This document shows positions 45,289 through 55,208 of a stretch of 64,000 bases of DNA, one piece after another. The notes below the pieces were generated by a model. The model was given only the letters and a program-made list of their open reading frames with translations. It was not told where the DNA came from and made no database searches. The position numbers were made by a program, and so were the translations under genes. How positions within the stretch are numbered: the stretch's first letter is position 1; every line of letters starts with the position of its first letter. This stretch comes from CALCLY01 sp900552775. GTDB taxonomy: Bacteria > Bacillota > Clostridia > UMGS1883 > UMGS1540. Where the stretch lies: NCBI GenBank assembly GCA_937966555.1, contig CALCLY010000017.1, forward strand, positions 1 to 64,000. The letters are read 5' to 3'.

Positions 45289-48200
45289 CTATTTTTTATA
45301 TGCACCGAATTCAAGCAACGAAAACCAATTCGTTACATCGGCCCCGTGTGCAACACATCTTATAAACCTTGTTCTGCCCGGAATTTCAAGACGTTCATAT
45401 TCTGCCGTTTTTCCGCTTGACTGACCGCTGTATACTTTCTTGTAGTCAATGCCGTTTTCGGAATATAAAATTTCAAAATTATTTTTTCTTGCCGTTCCTT
45501 CGTAAATTGCATAAAATATACCGTCAATATCCTGCACCGTTCCGAAATCATATTCAACAAATGCGCCGTCGAGAGAGGTTGCCCATCTTGTTTCAAGATT
45601 TCTGTCGTAAAGATTGTCGGGGCCGTTTACGGCTTCCGGTATATTGCTGGCAAAAATTGTCTTGTGCGGCAAGGCGCTTCCGATAAATCCTATTTGCGGT
45701 TTTGCGCCGGTCATTTCATCCGAAACATTTATTTCTCTTTGCGTATCAATTTTAAAATTAATACTGTAGCTTTGCGTTTTCCTTCCTTCTGCAGAAACAT
45801 ATACTCTTGTTGTACCGAAAATGGAGTCAGCGTTTTCGACGGTTATTGTTCCCTCATCCGATTTTGCCGTTATAAGCGGCGGTTCTTTTGCGTCAACAGG
45901 TATTGTCACGGTATAACTCCTGATATTCGGACTGAAATCAAGTATTTTTTCACCGTCGGCCGATATTTCGGACGCCGTAAGCCTTTTTTCCGACTCGCCC
46001 TCTAAAAGCACCCAATTTGAAATCGGTGTATTGTCGGCAGGAGTCAGATTATATTTATCGTTTATCGGAGAAAGCTTTACCGTTATATTTATTTTACCTG
46101 AGCCTTTGGCGCGTATTGCAAGCTTTCTGCCCGTATTTACAGCCTGTCCTTCAACTGACGGTACATGCTCAAACGGTTTTGGATCCATGTCGAGTATTTC
46201 CCACTCGTCCGCATTGCAGATAACGCTTACGAGACACTGCTTGCCCGCGTAATTTAAAACCGCTTCGTTTCCGTTTATGCCGATTGAAGCCGGAGTATGC
46301 ATAAACCAATAAATCTCGCTGTCGTCTTTTTTAAGCGTTATTTCATCCCTTACGGTGAGTGAATTTCTGTCGTCTCCGAAATAATAACCTCTTTTAACGC
46401 TTTCCGCATCGCTTTTATATATATCGGAAAGGTCATACGCCGCCATGGCGGAACGCGGAGAGCTTTTAAACATTAAAAGCTTTGCGCCGCTTTCAAGCTC
46501 CTGTCCGTAATAGTCGCCGCGCGGATTAATGACAAGACAGTTTTCTCCCTCCGTTCTCTTTCGGTAAATATTGTAGCCGTCGTTTGTCCAATACCCTTTT
46601 AAACCGTAATTGTCGTTTCCCAGATCCTTTGCCCAACGTACTCCGTCCGCTTCAAAGACAAACTCGCCGACGTCGAGCATGTCGTGAGGCAAAGAAGTTC
46701 TTCCGCCGTGTATTCCGACAAAGGTGGGGGTCGTCGTTCCCCATTCATCTCTCATTGTTCCGAATTCAGCCGTTTTAAAATATTTATCAAGCGGAATTTC
46801 GGCATTTTTTGTGTCTGACCACTCCGGTTTGTACCATAACAAGCTTCTCTTGTTAAAAACATTTGGAGAATTTTTGTATGAAAGATTATACATATTGTGC
46901 CACTGCTTGCCCAGAACAGCGTCATTAAATCTGTCGGCGTAAAAATATGACGCGACGTCGTTTTGAAATGTTTCGGCACTATCGTGGTAGTTAAAAAGTC
47001 CGTTTGGAGTAGCGGCGTAAAGCATTGCATATCCTGCCGTTTTAAATCCCGGCACGTCGGAAAAACCATAATCGGTTCCGCAGCTGTTTAACATACAGTC
47101 TACAGTAACAGACATAAATTCATTTGTATAAACCCAATATGAAGGGCCTTCATACCATGCGCCGTCGGGTGCGTAAAGGCTGACGGGTATTTCCAGTGTT
47201 TTCAAGACGTTCTCAAGCAAAAATTCCGTTTCCTTGATATTGTCATCCTCATCGGCAAGAGCAAGAAGCATCATAAGATGCCCTCCGCCTATTACAGCCG
47301 CAAAATTATCTCTTATGTTTATCCATCTTCTCCCGTTTCCGGATGAATATGCAGCCACAACGCCTTTGTATGCAACGCGGTATATAGTATCTCTGTAAAA
47401 TTTCAGTTTCTCCCTGCCGCTTTCCGTGGCATTTAAATAATTATATACCGTGTCATATCCGAGCCCCATGCCGAATGTCCAGTGACCTGATGCGAGAAGA
47501 GATGTGTTTTCACCGAGCGTATCCCACTTGCACGCCTCATCCATATAACGAGTTATTGCGGCCGCGTACTTTTCGTCGCCGGTTATAACATATTTAGTCC
47601 CCAATATTTCCACAGCAACATATAAATTCCAGCTTTGGGTCTGCTTGACACCGTCTACGGCGCTTCCGTCAATATATTTTGTAACGTCTGCGCTTTCATA
47701 GATATCCGCCTGTGCCGAAATCTTATCATATACGCTCTTCATTTCATCAATTTCTGAAATCTTTGTCTTCATCTGAGAAACACGTTCATCAGTATAAAGA
47801 AGTCTCGGATGTTTGTGGTCAGGGTTAAGCGTTTTTATATTTTCCGTAATTTCTTTTCCCGCAGGTCTTTCAAACTGCATATATCTGTAGATTTTGTCTA
47901 TCGGGTCAAAAAGCTGATAGAAATTTTCGGAATCCTTGTATTTGAAAGGACCGTTTGATATTATCATAAAACCGCGTTCATCCCATGCAACGGTTTTTGA
48001 AAGACCATCCTTGCACACAGCGCGCAGCGGAACATATAAAACACCGTTACGTACATTGGCGGCTTTAGGCATGGTTATCTTTTTTTCGTCCGCCTGCATT
48101 GTGTCGGAGCCTGCATAAACGTGTACCTTGCCGCCGATAATCGCTTCCCCTGCTGCCTCGTTCCAAATACTTGCGCTTTTTATAACCTTATCAAGCATCG

Positions 48201-49677
48201 GAAGCGGAACCATAAATACTCCGTCTTCAACATACGGCTTATTATTTGCCGTTTTGTAAGAGGATTTTTCGCCGTTTAAAAACATGGTTTCATTTGACAG
48301 CATGAATATGCTCGCGGAACCGATAAGTGATTTTGCGTCATTTTCATTTTCCATAACGCTTTTTAAAGCGGTGCTTTCGACATTTTGCTCTTCTTTTATG
48401 ATTCTCGGTGCGTTTCCCTGATAAATTCTAAAATTATCAATGTAAAATTCAAGCGGAGATCCGCCTCTTACAACCGCGTCAATTCTGTAAATCACCGGAT
48501 ATATGCTGTCCGGTGCGGGAAGAGCTTTCCTTGTAAGTTTTTTGTTTATATATGTGTCAACCGTGCCTGAAGAAACATTATAGCACATTGATACGGTTGT
48601 CCATTCGCCCGGTATGTACGTTCCTATCTGAACGCCTGTTTCACGCATTGCAATTCTGCCGTCGGCCGTAAAGCGGATACCGAATCTCCATTTTCCGTAT
48701 GTATCCTTGGCGTCAAACAAGTCAATTTCCGAGGTGCCTTCAATTCTGTTAACAAAAACATCTGCTTCAATAACATATTTGTTTTCCGTGGCAAGCTCGT
48801 TGCAGGTGGTGTCAAAATACGAGTCACCGTTAACGCTTCCGTCAGCCTTTGCGGATATTACATCGTTACCGTCGTCAAGCGTTACTTTTCCGAATTGAAT
48901 CCCGCCTTGATTAATAAAAGTCATACCTGCGGCGCTTCCCGAATAATCATTTGTCAAGAAAACCTTTGTAAGCTCTTCGATTTTTTCGGTCGGGGTAAAA
49001 TCCTCGGTTTCGGATGAGTAGCTTTTTGCTTCGAAATACATATCCTTTGGCAGACGCTCGCCTTCATATATGCGTATATTGTCAATGTACAATTCGGAAA
49101 AGCCCTCGCCCGGTGCGGAAAGCTCCCATCTGACCTCTGACGGTGCGGTATAATTTTTCTTGCTGAGATACCAGTTTGAAATCAGGCATTTTCCGTTTGC
49201 GTAAACGCTCAGCAAACCTGATTTAAAGTCTGCCACAGCGGTTAGAGTTGTCCATGTGTCATAGGTTATGCCGCCGATATCCTTTCCGTCGTAAAGCTTT
49301 AACCTTTTCTGCTCGGTTATGTTTAAAAGAGTCAGTGTTTCGGTGCCGCATGTCAACGAAAAGACCGAGGCGGGCGCCACATTGCCGCATATTTTTATGT
49401 CAGCTGAAAAAACCGTTTTTTCACTTCCCGTGAAGGTGGATTTTATCTTTACCTTTTCACCCCACGCCTTGCCGTAAAATGCTTTGTTCCCTTTGCCGTC
49501 TTCCTTAACGCGCGTATCTATTCCCGAAGTTGCGGATATTTTTTCGGTTTCGGTCGAATTTGTCGGATAATTGTCAAATACTTCGTTTATAAATATTTCA
49601 TTTTCGGCGTAAACGAGCGTCGTGGTCTGAAGCAGCATAATTAAAACAACCGAAACGGAAATTATTCTTTTTTTCAT
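45289..49677 (-). CDS. Large secreted composite lyase B4, heparinase II/III family
   Basis: 1462 residues. Signal peptide (1-25); two concanavalin-like domains (about 27-210 and 230-425); two stalk-module halves (about 440-585); a lyase toroid beginning HPRLLYT near 620; a heparinase II/III beta-sandwich (about 980-1230) with LPHDMLDVGEF and VRWAKDLGNDNYG; a cadherin-like segment (about 1240-1320); and a C-terminal F5/8 type C (discoidin) domain (about 1335-1462). Such enzymes cut uronic-acid polysaccharides outside the cell; substrate unknown. The segment usually written EGHN in this family reads EGEN here. Two ATGs; the second (49677) has the better spacing from GGAGGTG. No SLH domain. Confidence 0.78.
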   Translation of the reverse strand: MKKRIISVSVVLIMLLQTTTLVYAENEIFINEVFDNYPTNSTETEKISATSGIDTRVKEDGKGNKAFYGKAWGEKVKIKSTFTGSEKTVFSADIKICGNVAPASVFSLTCGTETLTLLNITEQKRLKLYDGKDIGGITYDTWTTLTAVADFKSGLLSVYANGKCLISNWYLSKKNYTAPSEVRWELSAPGEGFSELYIDNIRIYEGERLPKDMYFEAKSYSSETEDFTPTEKIEELTKVFLTNDYSGSAAGMTFINQGGIQFGKVTLDDGNDVISAKADGSVNGDSYFDTTCNELATENKYVIEADVFVNRIEGTSEIDLFDAKDTYGKWRFGIRFTADGRIAMRETGVQIGTYIPGEWTTVSMCYNVSSGTVDTYINKKLTRKALPAPDSIYPVIYRIDAVVRGGSPLEFYIDNFRIYQGNAPRIIKEEQNVESTALKSVMENENDAKSLIGSASIFMLSNETMFLNGEKSSYKTANNKPYVEDGVFMVPLPMLDKVIKSASIWNEAAGEAIIGGKVHVYAGSDTMQADEKKITMPKAANVRNGVLYVPLRAVCKDGLSKTVAWDERGFMIISNGPFKYKDSENFYQLFDPIDKIYRYMQFERPAGKEITENIKTLNPDHKHPRLLYTDERVSQMKTKISEIDEMKSVYDKISAQADIYESADVTKYIDGSAVDGVKQTQSWNLYVAVEILGTKYVITGDEKYAAAITRYMDEACKWDTLGENTSLLASGHWTFGMGLGYDTVYNYLNATESGREKLKFYRDTIYRVAYKGVVAAYSSGNGRRWINIRDNFAAVIGGGHLMMLLALADEDDNIKETEFLLENVLKTLEIPVSLYAPDGAWYEGPSYWVYTNEFMSVTVDCMLNSCGTDYGFSDVPGFKTAGYAMLYAATPNGLFNYHDSAETFQNDVASYFYADRFNDAVLGKQWHNMYNLSYKNSPNVFNKRSLLWYKPEWSDTKNAEIPLDKYFKTAEFGTMRDEWGTTTPTFVGIHGGRTSLPHDMLDVGEFVFEADGVRWAKDLGNDNYGLKGYWTNDGYNIYRKRTEGENCLVINPRGDYYGQELESGAKLLMFKSSPRSAMAAYDLSDIYKSDAESVKRGYYFGDDRNSLTVRDEITLKKDDSEIYWFMHTPASIGINGNEAVLNYAGKQCLVSVICNADEWEILDMDPKPFEHVPSVEGQAVNTGRKLAIRAKGSGKINITVKLSPINDKYNLTPADNTPISNWVLLEGESEKRLTASEISADGEKILDFSPNIRSYTVTIPVDAKEPPLITAKSDEGTITVENADSIFGTTRVYVSAEGRKTQSYSINFKIDTQREINVSDEMTGAKPQIGFIGSALPHKTIFASNIPEAVNGPDNLYDRNLETRWATSLDGAFVEYDFGTVQDIDGIFYAIYEGTARKNNFEILYSENGIDYKKVYSGQSSGKTAEYERLEIPGRTRFIRCVAHGADVTNWFSLLEFGAYKK

Positions 49678-49691
49678 CATTTCACCTCCGT

Positions 49692-52334
49692 CTATTCATA
49701 TATGACTATTGTCGATGCAACGCCGTAATCGGTTCGCACCAACACATAGCTTGAATTGTCAATTCCGCTCTTGATTGAGGGAACTATGTCTGAAAGTCTG
49801 CTTTTTCTGCAAGCATTCTTTTTTGTATCGTAAATTATAACGTTTCCCGTTGTGCAGACGAAAGCGTATATGGAATCGTTCAATGCAGAGGAATTATGCG
49901 TATAATCGGCTTTAATGCTCATTGTTCCGCCGATAAAGCTGAATACGTTACCCGCCGCATAAGTTCTGTACCCGAATGAAGATTCAAGATACGATTTTAA
50001 AACCGGTCTTTTCTTTGACGGGTTATACTCGGCGTCGATTGCAATTCCGCTTACTCTTCCCTGCACATCAAAGGCTATTCTGACAACATCGCCGCTTGAA
50101 GGAATAAGTCCGCGTTTTATAAGCTCACGGCAGATATCGGACGGAATAATATACGATGAAAAGGAACCTCCGTAAAATACCGTCAGTTTTTTTGTTAGAG
50201 CTCCGTTCTCATCCAATGCGTCATTCACGCTTTCAATAACTCTCGACACCTGATAAATATCGGGCGTTGTAATCGTTGTTTCACCGATTTCCGCAGAATC
50301 TTCCGAGTATATAACAACTGCGCGCGCATTGAAATCTCCGGAATAATCATAGGAATCGAATATGTACGATTCATGGTCTTTAAGACTTGAGTATGCAACA
50401 CTGATGAAATTATTTTCATTAAAGCTTTTTGAGTTTGTCAAAGCCTTCGGAACTTTAAATATTACCGATGATTTTACGGAGCAATGCGGAGCGAGACAGC
50501 CTGCGTTGCTTACATATTCGCCCTTACCATGATTTACATATCGCGTCAGACTGTTATCGGAGATTACGGGCGATGCATATTTTTCGGCCAAATCAGCCGA
50601 AGACGCCGCGTCCTCTGCCGTATCCAATGCGTAAATTTTATTGTTTTCGTTTAAGGCATATCGAATCAGCTGATAGTTTAAAACACCTGAGCCTACGAGC
50701 TTATTTGAAATTTCAGCTCCGTCCGATTTGACCGATTCGCCGTCAAGAAGAATTTTTTCCTCGAGCTCAAATGTGTTTCGTTCATTTGAGGAATCAAGTA
50801 TTCTTATAAGCGGAGACATAGATAAGCTTTTTTTGTTCTGAAATCCGAGCAGAAAACCGTATTTCATGGTGTTTTTTTGGTCATCGTCAAAATAAGTCAA
50901 TCTTCCCTTTGAATCAAGAAGAAAGGTTCTTTCGGAATTAAGTGCAAATGCGTCCGAATTGTTTTTGGCGTAAGAATTTATTTTGTATTCTTTATCGCCG
51001 ATAAAAACACTTTCGGATGAAATCTCGGTAATTTTAGCTTTAATCGTATTATTTTTCAAAATGCGGCAGTCGGCAACGGTTTTATCATCGCTTTGATATA
51101 TTTCGAGCAAGTCTCCCTGGGATATGTCGCTTAGATCACCTTTTGTGCTTTCGCCGCTTTTAAAATCATATACTTCAAAATTTAAAAAACTGCCGTTTAG
51201 CCCCGCAAACGAATAAGACTTATTGCTTGTACTGTCGAAAACCGTTTTTTGAGAATAGTTAACCGCAGCTGCAACGACGTATTCCGGTATGCTTGCCACG
51301 GCAATCTCATATCTGCCGTCGCCGTTATTGTCTATTAAAAGATAATCTGCATCATTAATGCAAAACTCCTGCCCGTTATGAGGAAAAAGTCTTCCGTTTT
51401 TTACAAAAGTAAGATCAGAGCTTAATTTAAATGTTTCGGTTTCAAAGGCGTTCTTTTCGGCTTTAATAAAGAATGGCGATACCTCCGTCACCATGTCGCC
51501 GGAAAAGCTTACGGTACCGTTTACCTGCCTTTTATATACGGCACGCGCATTGTCTTCATCTGTCCAAACATCACAGCTGAATCCGAGAAGTTTTTCGGCG
51601 CCGCTTATTTTTGTGTCAAACAGCTCTCCGTTAACCTCTATTTTGGGCTTATCACTCGGAGCTATGCTGCTGCACGAAAATGTTCCTGCTGAGGTCAGTA
51701 TTCCGGTTATCTTCTTTAAGCCAAAATTTTTGCTTAAAATATTTTCGCCCTTTTTGCTCTCATATGAGACTGTATTCCCCGAAACAGTTGTCGGGAGCAT
51801 TAAATCGGCATATAAGAAGTTAAAAATAATTTTAAGTCCGTCAGCAAAATTCATAAATTCAGAAGAAGATATGTTTTTGAGCAGTCCTATGTTTGACGCA
51901 ACAATTTTATATCCGTACGGCCATCCGCCTTCATTTTGTGCAAAATTATTATATCCCAGCGCAGAAACAAGGATTTTAATCGCTTCGTTTTTTGTGATGT
52001 CCCTGTCAGGTTCAAAAGAATCGCTTGCAGAACTTACCGCCCCGATATTTTTAAGTGTGCAAATTTCCGATGCATATTTATTCTCGGCAATGTCGGAAAA
52101 TACGTTCATATCCGAAGCCGTACTTTGAAGGTTCATTGCATTAACGGTAATTGCCGCAAATTCCGCTCTCGACATATTTTTTGACATATCCGAAATTTTT
52201 ATTTTTTTTAAAATATCAAGCTCTGTCAAAAAATCAATAATATTCTCGTCAAGCGAAACAGTATCGGAAGCGGCAAAAGAGTTTGTCGGCAAAAATAACA
52301 GCAGACTTATTATTAAACAAATAATTTTTTTCAA
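49692..52334 (-). CDS. Secreted SLH protein B3 (N-terminal SLH, long beta-rich body)
   Basis: About 880 residues, paralogue of A2 at 14434. Signal peptide, SLH-type repeats in about 30-190 (MSRAEFAAI, FSDIAENKY, ITKNEAIKI, GGWPYGY), then a beta-rich body with a LIDNNGDGRYEIAVA Asp loop at almost the same residue as in A2. No enzyme motif. TTG 52334 follows GAGGTGA (52340-52346) with a good gap; the in-frame GTG at 52343 lies inside that site. It is 5 nt after the preceding gene. Probably a wall-bound surface scaffold; function unknown. Confidence 0.8.
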   Translation of the reverse strand: MKKIICLIISLLLFLPTNSFAASDTVSLDENIIDFLTELDILKKIKISDMSKNMSRAEFAAITVNAMNLQSTASDMNVFSDIAENKYASEICTLKNIGAVSSASDSFEPDRDITKNEAIKILVSALGYNNFAQNEGGWPYGYKIVASNIGLLKNISSSEFMNFADGLKIIFNFLYADLMLPTTVSGNTVSYESKKGENILSKNFGLKKITGILTSAGTFSCSSIAPSDKPKIEVNGELFDTKISGAEKLLGFSCDVWTDEDNARAVYKRQVNGTVSFSGDMVTEVSPFFIKAEKNAFETETFKLSSDLTFVKNGRLFPHNGQEFCINDADYLLIDNNGDGRYEIAVASIPEYVVAAAVNYSQKTVFDSTSNKSYSFAGLNGSFLNFEVYDFKSGESTKGDLSDISQGDLLEIYQSDDKTVADCRILKNNTIKAKITEISSESVFIGDKEYKINSYAKNNSDAFALNSERTFLLDSKGRLTYFDDDQKNTMKYGFLLGFQNKKSLSMSPLIRILDSSNERNTFELEEKILLDGESVKSDGAEISNKLVGSGVLNYQLIRYALNENNKIYALDTAEDAASSADLAEKYASPVISDNSLTRYVNHGKGEYVSNAGCLAPHCSVKSSVIFKVPKALTNSKSFNENNFISVAYSSLKDHESYIFDSYDYSGDFNARAVVIYSEDSAEIGETTITTPDIYQVSRVIESVNDALDENGALTKKLTVFYGGSFSSYIIPSDICRELIKRGLIPSSGDVVRIAFDVQGRVSGIAIDAEYNPSKKRPVLKSYLESSFGYRTYAAGNVFSFIGGTMSIKADYTHNSSALNDSIYAFVCTTGNVIIYDTKKNACRKSRLSDIVPSIKSGIDNSSYVLVRTDYGVASTIVIYE

Positions 52335-52339
52335 AATTT

Positions 52340-53977
52340 TCACCTCTCTGTTTTCATAAGCGTGTTGTAAATCAGCTGAAATGCCTCGGCGCGGCTTATA
52401 TTTCTCTGCGGTTCAAATATTTCATCGCCGCTTCCGGAAATGATTTCTGCCGCATATAGAAGGGCAACCGATTTTTTCGCGTAGTCGGAAATATTTTCAC
52501 AGTCTTTAAATTTCTTTTCATCCGTCAGCGTAAAATTTTTGTTTTCAAGCGCTCTGCAAAGTATCACAGCTGCATCTTCGCGTGTAATGCTGTCTTTTGG
52601 TCTGAATTTACCGTTGCTGCCAAATATAAGCTTTTCATTATACGCCTTTAATATAAAATCATAAAACCAATCGTCGCGGCTTACATCAGTAAAAGTATTC
52701 TTACTTTCAGCGCTTTTACTTTCCGATATGGATTGTGTAATTAACTTAACAAATTCTGCACGTGAAATTTCATTGTCGGGTTTAATACTTCCGTCTTCAT
52801 AGCCTGAAATTATACCTTTTGAATAAAGACTTAAAACGGCGTTATAACTCCAGTGTGATAAACTTAGATCCGAAAAAAATACTTTTTCGTCATCGTTTTT
52901 TACTTCCTCAAAAGTTCCGCCTATGTATCCTCCGCCTGACCCAGAACCGCCGTTTGAGCCCGAAGACGACGATGATGCAGATTTTTTTTCTGCTTTATAT
53001 ACGTTTTTTATAGCTTTATAAAGTGATGCCTGTATTTCGGAAAACTCACCGCGCGGAAGCTTCATCATTGTCTTATATACATCATCTGAAATTTTTATTT
53101 TAGTATACTCTTCCGATTCCAAAGCATTTCTAAACAGAGCCGCATAGTCTTCCGTTATTATTTTTTTAAGTTCAATCCAGCTGTTTGATTCATTGACGGA
53201 ACATTTGCAGCAAACCTCAGCAAAAAAAACTGAAAAATCCTTATTTTCTTTGCAAAGTTCTTCAAAATCATACTCAGATATCTCTGAAACAACAGCTTTT
53301 TTTATACTTTCAGTAAGCTTTTCATTTTCAGAAAAATCATCTTTAAAGTTTATACCGAGAATATTTTCGTTGTCTTCAAGAACGGATAACGTTTTTTCCG
53401 TGTTTAAAAGTGCAAAACATAAAGCTTTATCATAATTTTCTCTAAAATTCTCATAGTCTGTACTTTTTAAGTAAAAAAGGTATTTAAGTATCTTTTCTTT
53501 GTGAGAAATATAATTTGCTTCTTCAATATCTATACCGAGTTTTATCGCATTATCTTCGAATAAAGTGCAAAACTCATCAAAAGAATTTATATCTTTGAAT
53601 TTTTCCGTATAGATTTTTTTTGCTTCCGCTAAATCATACATAAGAATTGTTGACTGTTTTTTGCCACCGTTTCTGTCAGAAACAAAAATATCATATTTTT
53701 TTCCGGTTTCTCCGTTGATTAAGGAAAATGTTTTATTGTATTTCCCTTTATCACTGCTTATCTGATCTGCTTCAAGCGGCGAATTATCATACAGTTCGGA
53801 AAGATTTGCACCATGCTCGGTTATGATGGCAAAGATATCCGAATCAGACGTACCGCTTATGTCAAGTTCATTTTTTTCAGGGTTAAAGACACATGTAAGA
53901 GTCAGTGCATTTGCAGTGCAGTTGCCAAAAACCAGAAGGGCAGCCGTAAAAACTGCTGTAAAAGCTTTACATTTCAC
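52340..53977 (-). CDS. Secreted SLH protein B2 (three C-terminal SLH repeats)
   Basis: 545 residues, same design as A1 at 12827: signal peptide, N-terminal beta-sandwich-like domain (about 25-110), helical charged region (about 110-330), Ser/Gly linker (about 333-350) and three SLH repeats over the last 190 residues (SRAEF, TREDA, SRAEA signatures). The displayed part has low similarity to A1, so it may bind something different. GTG 53977 has GGAGG at 53986-53990. It begins 14 nt after the TIM-barrel gene. Confidence 0.85.
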   Translation of the reverse strand: MKCKAFTAVFTAALLVFGNCTANALTLTCVFNPEKNELDISGTSDSDIFAIITEHGANLSELYDNSPLEADQISSDKGKYNKTFSLINGETGKKYDIFVSDRNGGKKQSTILMYDLAEAKKIYTEKFKDINSFDEFCTLFEDNAIKLGIDIEEANYISHKEKILKYLFYLKSTDYENFRENYDKALCFALLNTEKTLSVLEDNENILGINFKDDFSENEKLTESIKKAVVSEISEYDFEELCKENKDFSVFFAEVCCKCSVNESNSWIELKKIITEDYAALFRNALESEEYTKIKISDDVYKTMMKLPRGEFSEIQASLYKAIKNVYKAEKKSASSSSSGSNGGSGSGGGYIGGTFEEVKNDDEKVFFSDLSLSHWSYNAVLSLYSKGIISGYEDGSIKPDNEISRAEFVKLITQSISESKSAESKNTFTDVSRDDWFYDFILKAYNEKLIFGSNGKFRPKDSITREDAAVILCRALENKNFTLTDEKKFKDCENISDYAKKSVALLYAAEIISGSGDEIFEPQRNISRAEAFQLIYNTLMKTER

Positions 53978-53991
53978 CTTTTTTCCTCCGT

Positions 53992-55047
53992 TCAATTTTT
54001 TTTTTTACTGTAAAATTCATTGCGAATCTCATCTAAGTTCCTGTCTTTGATTCTTCTCATTGCCTCGCCTATAATATTCCATAAATAATCACATCGTTCG
54101 CTTTTATATGTATTGGATTCTGCTCCTCTGAAGCTCCATGCAAGGATAGTTCTTGCCCCGGCGTCATATGCCGCATCGGTTGCATAAAAAATATCTTCTT
54201 CCTCACCTGCCGGTATACCAAAAGCCTGTATCCAGACGTGAGAATCTTTTCCGGCCTTTTTTGCAACATCGGTAAAGTTCTTCGTGTTATCGTAAACATA
54301 ATCATAAGGCGATTGAATTCTGCACTTTTTCTCTTTATCCCAATTGCCATCACATCTCCAATACGGATCAATTCCAAAATTGCTTAATGCGGGAATATTT
54401 ACAAGACCGTTTGTGTGATCTAGCGTATGGAGCATTACGCATACAATGTTTTCAATTCCTTTTGACGCGGCGTGTGAAGTGACTTTTTCAAAATATGAGT
54501 TTATGCTGTCCATTCTGAATTTTAAAACTTCATCTGTGAGTTCCGCAGGCATTGGTTTATTATACTTCTCTTCAAAAAGCTTTTTACAAGTGTCACAACA
54601 GCAAGAAAAAAATTTTTTCCCGTTTACATCTTTTTCAATAAGATGCGGTTCATCCCAAAAAATCTTTTGTCCGCCGCATTCGGCAACTGCATCAATCCAG
54701 TCATATGTAAACTTCAAAAAAGCTTCGCTGTTAAAGCATGAACGAACAGGTTCACGCGTGCCGTCGCTGAGCACCTGATGACTTTCCGGATGATACTGAA
54801 GAAAATGAGATTTGTCTCCCGGAGGGCCTCCAAGACCCCAGTTGTCAACCCAAACTTCAAGACCGTTTTCTTTTGAAATATCAAAAATATTTTTCATCAC
54901 ACCTAAATGTCTGTCCCAATCATTGTGTGTAAACATATGAAGAACTGTATTCATATTTCTTGCTGAAATATCTTTCATATCTTCTTCAACATGTTTTAAA
55001 ATTCTGTTTCCATGATAAGCAACACCTGTTTTTAGCTTTTTTACCAT
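53992..55047 (-). CDS. TIM-barrel protein, glycoside-hydrolase-like, unknown family
   Basis: 351 residues without a signal peptide. Strand-helix pattern of a TIM barrel (TGVAYHGNRILKH, VWVDNWGLGG, KIFWDEPHLI, NIVCVMLHTLDH, VWIQAFGIPAGE, ILAWSFRGAES). Candidate acids: D and E in WDEPH and E in GIPAGEEED. A CCCDTC cluster near residue 165 resembles the cysteine motif seen in some glycosidase barrels and may bind a metal. I cannot assign a GH family. First gene of operon B; likely intracellular processing of the released sugar, by context only. ATG with AAAGGGG upstream. Confidence 0.65.
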   Translation of the reverse strand: MVKKLKTGVAYHGNRILKHVEEDMKDISARNMNTVLHMFTHNDWDRHLGVMKNIFDISKENGLEVWVDNWGLGGPPGDKSHFLQYHPESHQVLSDGTREPVRSCFNSEAFLKFTYDWIDAVAECGGQKIFWDEPHLIEKDVNGKKFFSCCCDTCKKLFEEKYNKPMPAELTDEVLKFRMDSINSYFEKVTSHAASKGIENIVCVMLHTLDHTNGLVNIPALSNFGIDPYWRCDGNWDKEKKCRIQSPYDYVYDNTKNFTDVAKKAGKDSHVWIQAFGIPAGEEEDIFYATDAAYDAGARTILAWSFRGAESNTYKSERCDYLWNIIGEAMRRIKDRNLDEIRNEFYSKKKN

Positions 55048-55112
55048 AAAATCAACCCCTTTAACCTTTCATTACATTAATTTTATCAGATAATAAATTG
55101 ATTTAAAACATT

Positions 55113-55148
55113 TATTTTGTCTATTTTTGCTCTATTTTGTTATTTTAG
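55113..55148. promoter_or_regulatory. Phased TATTTT repeats upstream of operon B
   Basis: TATTTT occurs at 55113, 55122, 55133 and 55141, three of them followed by G or TG, about one helix turn apart, 66-100 nt upstream of the operon B start. This could be an activator site or intrinsically bent A-tract DNA. Confidence 0.3.
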
Positions 55149-55208
55149 ATTTTTAGTGAACAAAAATTATCATTATTTACCAAAAAGAAAACATTAATCA
55201 AAATAAAA

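Noticed and set aside
51493..52128. 211-codon open frame on the plus strand
   Set aside because: Antisense shadow of the SLH-N protein B3, whose paralogue and SLH repeats confirm the minus strand.
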